Source: Odoribacteraceae bacterium
Lineage (GTDB): Bacteria; Bacteroidota; Bacteroidia; Bacteroidales; Marinifilaceae
Assembly: GCA_031259905.1 (NCBI GenBank)
Contig: JAIRKS010000069.1
Span: forward strand, 1-10,050
Direction: 5' to 3'
DNA: 10,050 nt
Made by a program: the position numbers and the translations under genes. Positions 6,533-10,050 of this stretch are shown piece by piece. Under the pieces are notes generated by a model, which saw nothing but the letters and a program-made list of their open reading frames with translations, searched no databases and was not told the origin of the DNA. The number at the start of each line of letters is the position of its first letter. Position 1 is the stretch's first letter.

Positions 6533-7924
6533 ATGGATCATGATGTCATCATTATAGGAAGCGGCCCCGGTGGTTACGTTGCTGCCATCCGGGCGGCGCG
6601 GCTGGGATCGCGGGTCATTGTCGTCGAGCGAGAAGACGTGGGGGGCGTGTGCCTCAACCGGGGGTGTATCCCGACGAAGTCGCTGCTAAAGTCCGCGCAA
6701 GTACTCGAGTACGCGCGGCGCGGCAGGGAATTCGGCGTGAACACCGGCGAGGTGACGGCGGATTTCCCCGCGATCATCGCCCGCGCGCGGGACGTGGCGG
6801 AGAAGATGAGCCGCGGGGTGCAGTTCCTGCTCGACAAGAACGGCGTCGAGGTGATCAAGGGACACGGGCGGCTGACCGCCGGCAGGCAAGTGGAAGTGAC
6901 GAGGAGCGACGGCGGGAGGGTACTGCTCGACGCGCCGCGCGTGGTACTCGCCACCGGCGCCCGCGCCCGCGAACTGCCCGGCGTGCCGCTGGACGGGACG
7001 CGGGTCATCGGCTATCGCGAGGCGTTACGACTGGAGCGTCTCCCGTCGTCGATGATCGTCATCGGGTCGGGCGCGATCGGCTCGGAACTTGCCTTCTTCT
7101 ACCGGGCGATGGGCACGCGGGTGACGCTGGTGGAATACATGCCGGCGGTGCTGCCGCTGGAAGACGAGGAGATATCGCGCGTCGTCGGGCGATCGTTCAA
7201 GAAAGCCGGCATCGAGGTGATGGTAAACGCCTCGGTAGAGAGCGTCGAGCGCGCGGGAGACGGCGTCAGGGCGCTCGTCCGGAACAAGAAAGGCGAGGTG
7301 GAGACGCGGGAGGCCGACGTGTTGCTCTCCGCCGCCGGGATCACGCCCAACGTCGAGGGGCTGGGACTGGAGGAAGCCGGGGTGATCGTCGAGAAAGGCC
7401 GGGTGAAGGTCGACGCGCGCTACCGGACGAGTGTCGACGGCGTCTACGCGATAGGCGACCTGGTACCCGGGCCCTCGCTGGCGCACGTGGCCTCGGCCGA
7501 GGCGATCTGTTGCGTGGAGTACATGGCCGGCCTGGACCCGGGCGCGGTAGACTATTCCTCGATCCCCGCCTGCACGTACACGACGCCGGAAGTGGCCTCC
7601 GTCGGGCTGAGCGAGGCACGGGCCGCCAGGGCCGGGTACGCGACGCGGGTCGGCAAGTTCCCGCTCTCGGCCTCCGGCAAGGCAAGCGCCGCCGGCGCCC
7701 CGGAGGGATTCGCCAAGCTGGTCTTCAACGCCGACGACGACGCGTTGCTGGGCGCGCACCTCGTGGGACTGAACGTGACGGAGATGATCGGCGGGCTGGT
7801 CATCGCCAAGCGTCTCGGCGCGCGATCCCGCGATATCATCAAGAGCGTGCACCCGCATCCCACCATCAGCGAGGCCATCATGGAGGCCGCGGCCGACGCG
7901 CGCGACGAGGCAATACATCTTTAA
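6533..7924 (+). CDS. lpdA: Dihydrolipoyl dehydrogenase (E3)
   Basis: FAD- and NAD-dependent flavoenzyme that reoxidises dihydrolipoamide in 2-oxoacid dehydrogenase or glycine cleavage complexes, in the cytoplasm. The 463 residues show the FAD-binding GSGPGGY (9-15), the redox-active disulfide in GGVCLNRGCIPTK (C40 and C45), the NAD-binding GSGAIGSE (178-185), the second FAD contact YAIGD (305-309), and the C-terminal catalytic pair in HPHPTISE (H442, E447). Length is normal for the family. The frame stays open 83 codons further upstream, but that stretch has no homologous feature and MDHDVIIIGSG is the expected N-terminus, so the ATG at 6533 is chosen. No E1, E2 or gcv gene is adjacent, so which complex it serves cannot be told here. 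It leads a likely operon with the C1 peptidase and S4 gene. Confidence 0.95.
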   Translation: MDHDVIIIGSGPGGYVAAIRAARLGSRVIVVEREDVGGVCLNRGCIPTKSLLKSAQVLEYARRGREFGVNTGEVTADFPAIIARARDVAEKMSRGVQFLLDKNGVEVIKGHGRLTAGRQVEVTRSDGGRVLLDAPRVVLATGARARELPGVPLDGTRVIGYREALRLERLPSSMIVIGSGAIGSELAFFYRAMGTRVTLVEYMPAVLPLEDEEISRVVGRSFKKAGIEVMVNASVESVERAGDGVRALVRNKKGEVETREADVLLSAAGITPNVEGLGLEEAGVIVEKGRVKVDARYRTSVDGVYAIGDLVPGPSLAHVASAEAICCVEYMAGLDPGAVDYSSIPACTYTTPEVASVGLSEARAARAGYATRVGKFPLSASGKASAAGAPEGFAKLVFNADDDALLGAHLVGLNVTEMIGGLVIAKRLGARSRDIIKSVHPHPTISEAIMEAAADARDEAIHL

Positions 7925-7943
7925 TCTTTAAAATCATATCCAC

Positions 7944-9326
7944 GTGAAAACATTCTTTATTACCATTACCGCCGCGCTACTCGCCGCCGGCAACGCGCTC
8001 GTCGCGCAGACGATCAACGAGAAGGATCTCGACGAGATCCGGGCGAGCTTCGTCAGGGACCCCGCCACGAGGGCCATCCAGAATGTCCTGACGAATGACA
8101 AGAATATCCGGGAAAACGCGCTCGACAGGGAACGCCAGGGAAAGGTGGATCACTACTTCAAGTATCGCGTGACGGTACGGGGAATCACCGACCAGAAAAG
8201 CTCCGGCCGCTGCTGGATGTTCACCTCGATGAACGTGTTGCGCCCCGGGGTCATGGAGAAGTACCGGCTGAACGCGTTCGACTTCTCGCACAATTACCTT
8301 TACTTCTGGGACATCTTCGAGAAGTCGAACCTCTTCCTCGAGAACATGATCGCCACCGCCGGTAAACCTATGGACGACCGGGGCGTGACGGAGTTCTTCA
8401 AGAACCCGGTGAACGACGGCGGGGTGTGGAATCTCTATTACAACCTCGGCGAGAAGTACGGCGTGGTGCCGCGGGAGGTGATGCCGGAAACGGCGCACTC
8501 GGACAACACGTCGGGACTGCTCTCGCTCGTGAACGAGCGGCTGAGGAAGGGCGGCTACGCGATCAGGCAGCTGGCCGCCGCGAGGAAGAACGCGAAAGCG
8601 TTGAGGGCGGAGAAGGTCGCCGTGCTGAAAGACGTGTACCGCGTGCTGGCCCTCTGTCTCGGTGAACCGCCGGCGAGCTTCACCTGGCGCTACAAGACGC
8701 GCGACGGGGAGATAAAGGTGCTCGAGGACTACACCCCGGCGCGATTCTACAAGGAGATCACCCCCGAAGGCTACGACCCGAAGAATTACATCATGATCAT
8801 GAACGACCCGACGCGGGAGTACTACAAGGTGTACGAGATTGACAATTACAGGAACACCGTCGAGGGAATCAACTGGACCTACCTCAACCTGCCCAACGAC
8901 GAGATCAAGAAGGCCGCCGTCGCGTCGATCAAGAACAACGAGGCGATGTACAGCTCGAGCGACGTGGGGAAGGCGTTCGACCGCGCCTCCGGGGTGCTCG
9001 ACCCGGGAGTGTACGACTTCAACGCGCTCTTCGGCGTCGATTTCAGCATGGACAAGAAGACGCGTATCCTGACGAGGCAGAGCGGCTCGGCACACGCTAT
9101 GGCGCTGGTCGGCGTGGACACGGACGAGAACGACATCCCCGTCAAGTGGCAGTTCGAGAACAGCTGGGGAACCACGATCAACGGCGGATACCTCACGTTC
9201 ACCGACAGCTGGTTCGACGAGTACATCTTCCGCGTGGTCATCCACCGCCGCTACCTGGGCGAGAAAGCCATCGCGTCACTCGGCCAGAAGCCGGTGAAGC
9301 TGCCGGCATGGGATTACATGAACTGA
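7944..9326 (+). CDS. Exported C1 cysteine peptidase, aminopeptidase C / bleomycin hydrolase type
   Basis: A papain-fold (C1B) peptidase related to PepC and bleomycin hydrolase, which trim N-terminal residues from peptides as ring-shaped oligomers. The papain catalytic set is complete: Q84 in DQKSSGRCW, C90 in the same motif, H384 in SGSAHAMALVG, and N406 in FENSWG. The 460 residues begin with a signal peptide (K at position 2, hydrophobic core to about 20, likely cut at ALVA|Q), with no lipobox cysteine, so it probably acts in the periplasm, unlike the cytosolic PepC of Firmicutes. The start is GTG; it is supported because it gives a complete signal peptide and lies 19 nt after the lpdA stop. 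Downstream the S4 gene follows by 14 nt. A role in periplasmic peptide use is inferred. Confidence 0.92.
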   Translation: MKTFFITITAALLAAGNALVAQTINEKDLDEIRASFVRDPATRAIQNVLTNDKNIRENALDRERQGKVDHYFKYRVTVRGITDQKSSGRCWMFTSMNVLRPGVMEKYRLNAFDFSHNYLYFWDIFEKSNLFLENMIATAGKPMDDRGVTEFFKNPVNDGGVWNLYYNLGEKYGVVPREVMPETAHSDNTSGLLSLVNERLRKGGYAIRQLAAARKNAKALRAEKVAVLKDVYRVLALCLGEPPASFTWRYKTRDGEIKVLEDYTPARFYKEITPEGYDPKNYIMIMNDPTREYYKVYEIDNYRNTVEGINWTYLNLPNDEIKKAAVASIKNNEAMYSSSDVGKAFDRASGVLDPGVYDFNALFGVDFSMDKKTRILTRQSGSAHAMALVGVDTDENDIPVKWQFENSWGTTINGGYLTFTDSWFDEYIFRVVIHRRYLGEKAIASLGQKPVKLPAWDYMN

Positions 9327-9340
9327 AACGCGCCGCGAAC

Positions 9341-9547
9341 ATGATCACCTTCGAACTCGACACCCCTTACATCGAGCTGATCAAGCTCCTGAAGGCGACG
9401 CGCGTCGCCGAGAGCGGGGCCGCCGCCAAAACACTGGTGGAGACGGGACAGGTGTACCGCGACGGGCAGCCGGAATCGCGCAAGCGCGCGAAGATCGTGA
9501 AGGACGAGGTGATCACGGTCGCGGGAAAATCCATCCGGGTGGTATAG
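9341..9547 (+). CDS. Small S4-domain RNA-binding protein (YbcJ-like)
   Basis: A 68-residue protein made of a single S4-type RNA-binding module: YIELIKLLKATRVAESGAAAK (split as helices about 10-30), then GQVYRDGQPESRKRAK (36-51) with the basic loop typical of S4 domains, ending in VITVAGKSIRVV. Proteins of this size and layout are common in Bacteroidota; their RNA target is unknown, with rRNA or tRNA plausible from the family. An in-frame ATG at 9308, inside the end of the peptidase gene, would add 11 residues, but the MITFEL start fits homologues better and avoids overlap. It is the last gene before a strong terminator. Confidence 0.85.
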   Translation: MITFELDTPYIELIKLLKATRVAESGAAAKTLVETGQVYRDGQPESRKRAKIVKDEVITVAGKSIRVV

Positions 9548-9569
9548 GATCACCGCTCGCCGCCACGAG

Positions 9570-9610
9570 AGACCGGGCGCTGCCGCGTGCAGCGTCCGGT
9601 CTTCGTTTCT
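9570..9610 (+). terminator. Intrinsic terminator after the lpdA-peptidase-S4 run
   Basis: GACCGGGCGCTG (9571-9582) pairs along all 12 positions (one G-T) with CAGCGTCCGGTC (9590-9601) around a 7-nt loop, and an A-T pair extends the stem outward. It is followed by TTCGTTTCT. It lies 23 nt after the S4 stop codon, the right place to end the operon. The T tract is interrupted but the stem is very stable. Confidence 0.8.
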
Positions 9611-9767
9611 ACCCGCCGCGGCGGGAGAAAGTGATGCCGTCACGCGATCCCCCGCGCCCTCTCACGGGGAAGAGCAGAAAAAAAATAACCAGGGTAAAGA
9701 AAAACGCGCTACAGTCGCACCGTACGCTATAAACAACGAAACATAATGTACCCCAAGAAGACTACAA

Positions 9768-9932
9768 ATGAACGATCAGCGATATAAAATAACTAACCTG
9801 GAACAGGTTGACCCTTTAAGGATTTTTACGTGTGAAAGGCTTGCAGGTATCAGGAATTATGACTACCTCACAACACACACACGCGGGGCTCTCGATCGAA
9901 TAACGCCTCCCCGGCCCGCGTCTCACCAGTAA
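9768..9932 (+). CDS. Doubtful 54-residue ORF in the AT-rich patch
   Basis: An ATG-to-TAA frame beginning MNDQRYKITNLEQVDPL and ending PPRPASHQ. No domain is recognised. The first ~35 codons are AT-rich and protein-like in composition, while the last part lies in GC-rich DNA with basic and proline residues typical of chance frames. It ends 11 nt before the ATG of the next possible gene, so it could be a short leader ORF or a chance frame. No promoter or ribosome site supports it. Confidence 0.2.
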   Translation: MNDQRYKITNLEQVDPLRIFTCERLAGIRNYDYLTTHTRGALDRITPPRPASHQ

Positions 9933-9943
9933 CAGGACGCGCC

Positions 9944-10050
9944 ATGAAAACAGCGGGGATCTCTCGTCATCGCGCCCCTCCTCGCGATCATCTTGCCCGT
10001 GTTCCTCTTTTCCCGCGAGGACACCGTGACGGGCAACCTCTCGCTCACCT
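9944..10050 (+). CDS. Start of an exported or membrane protein, cut by the window edge, apparent frameshift
   Basis: From 9963 to the edge one frame encodes LVIAPLLAIILPVFLFSRED then TVTGNLSLT, a convincing hydrophobic signal or anchor segment. That frame has no ATG: a TGA at 9945-9947 precedes it and the first alternative start (TTG, 9993) lies inside the hydrophobic core. The nearby ATG (9944) is in another frame and gives an arginine-rich, unconvincing peptide. Removing one A from the AAAA run at 9947-9950 would join them as MKQRGSLVIAPLL, a normal signal-peptide start. So this is either a sequencing or assembly error, a true frameshift mutation, or a non-ATG start. The family cannot be recognised from about 35 residues. 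Confidence 0.4.
   Translation, partial: MKTAGISRHRAPPRDHLARVPLFPRGHRDGQPLAH

Larger units (their letters stand above)
9548..9943. other. Intergenic region with terminator, hairpins and an AT-rich patch
   Basis: Apart from the terminator, it holds a 14-bp perfect palindrome CCCGCCGCGGCGGG (9612-9625), small stems GTGA/TCAC (9631-9643) and CCCCG/CGGGG (9650-9669), an A8 run (9678-9685), and a patch from about 9675 to 9865 that is clearly AT-richer than the rest of the window. Within that patch AACCTG-GAA-CAGGTT (9795-9809) is a perfect 6-bp hairpin. A short CA run sits at 9873-9882. No tRNA, known riboswitch box or TAnnTTTG promoter was recognised. A doubtful small ORF is listed separately. 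Confidence 0.6.

Noticed and set aside
7977..9245. A 422-codon minus-strand frame opposite the C1 peptidase
   Set aside because: The plus-strand peptidase has a full catalytic set and signal peptide; the antisense translation has no recognisable motif and is typical of a GC-rich shadow frame.
9612..9625. 14-bp palindrome CCCGCCGCGGCGGG as a terminator for leftward transcription
   Set aside because: No T tract on the minus-strand side, and no minus-strand gene to its right was found to be terminated.

Overview
This window reads as chromosomal DNA from a GC-rich member of the Bacteroidota, probably order Bacteroidales. The evidence is the set of protein families: a large DUF2723 membrane protein with the WDCGEF and GDNDTFPLW motifs, a Bacteroidetes-style release factor 2, an exported PepC-type peptidase and a 68-residue S4 protein. 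Start codons lack Shine-Dalgarno sequences, and the few promoter-like boxes resemble TAnnTTTG. I cannot name the genus from sequence alone. Most of the window is ordinary core genome.

Left part (1-5591, minus strand): a 21-bp tandem repeat array (6-236) lies downstream of a compact three-gene run transcribed leftward. In transcription order these are a 1062-residue DUF2723 GT-C-like membrane protein, prfB (release factor 2) and rfaE1 (heptose-7-phosphate kinase for LPS inner-core sugar). The gaps are 23 nt and 0 nt (TAA directly abutting ATG), so an operon is likely. prfB carries a textbook autoregulatory +1 programmed frameshift site (AGGAGG-TAT-CTT-TGA-C), so the true protein is 370 residues made from two frames.

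Centre (5592-6532): a divergent regulatory region, then tRNA-Gln(UUG) and tRNA-Leu(CAG) 23 nt apart on the plus strand. After them comes about 576 nt with no convincing gene. It holds nested inverted repeats just after tRNA-Leu and a 21-bp duplicated element containing a perfect 12-bp palindrome, about 150-190 nt upstream of lpdA.

Right part (6533-9547, plus strand): lpdA (dihydrolipoyl dehydrogenase), a signal-peptide-bearing C1 cysteine peptidase of the PepC/bleomycin hydrolase family (GTG start), and a small S4 RNA-binding protein. Gaps are 19 and 14 nt, and a strong intrinsic terminator (about 9570-9610) closes the run. From there to the right edge lies a mostly non-coding stretch with a locally AT-rich patch, a doubtful 54-codon ORF, and the apparent start of another exported or membrane protein. 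In that last gene the hydrophobic N-terminus is out of frame with the only nearby ATG.

I did not find a clear new multi-gene system. The items most worth a second look are the 21-bp repeat array with its built-in dyads, the recoding site in prfB, the duplicated palindromic element upstream of lpdA, and the out-of-frame gene start at the right edge.
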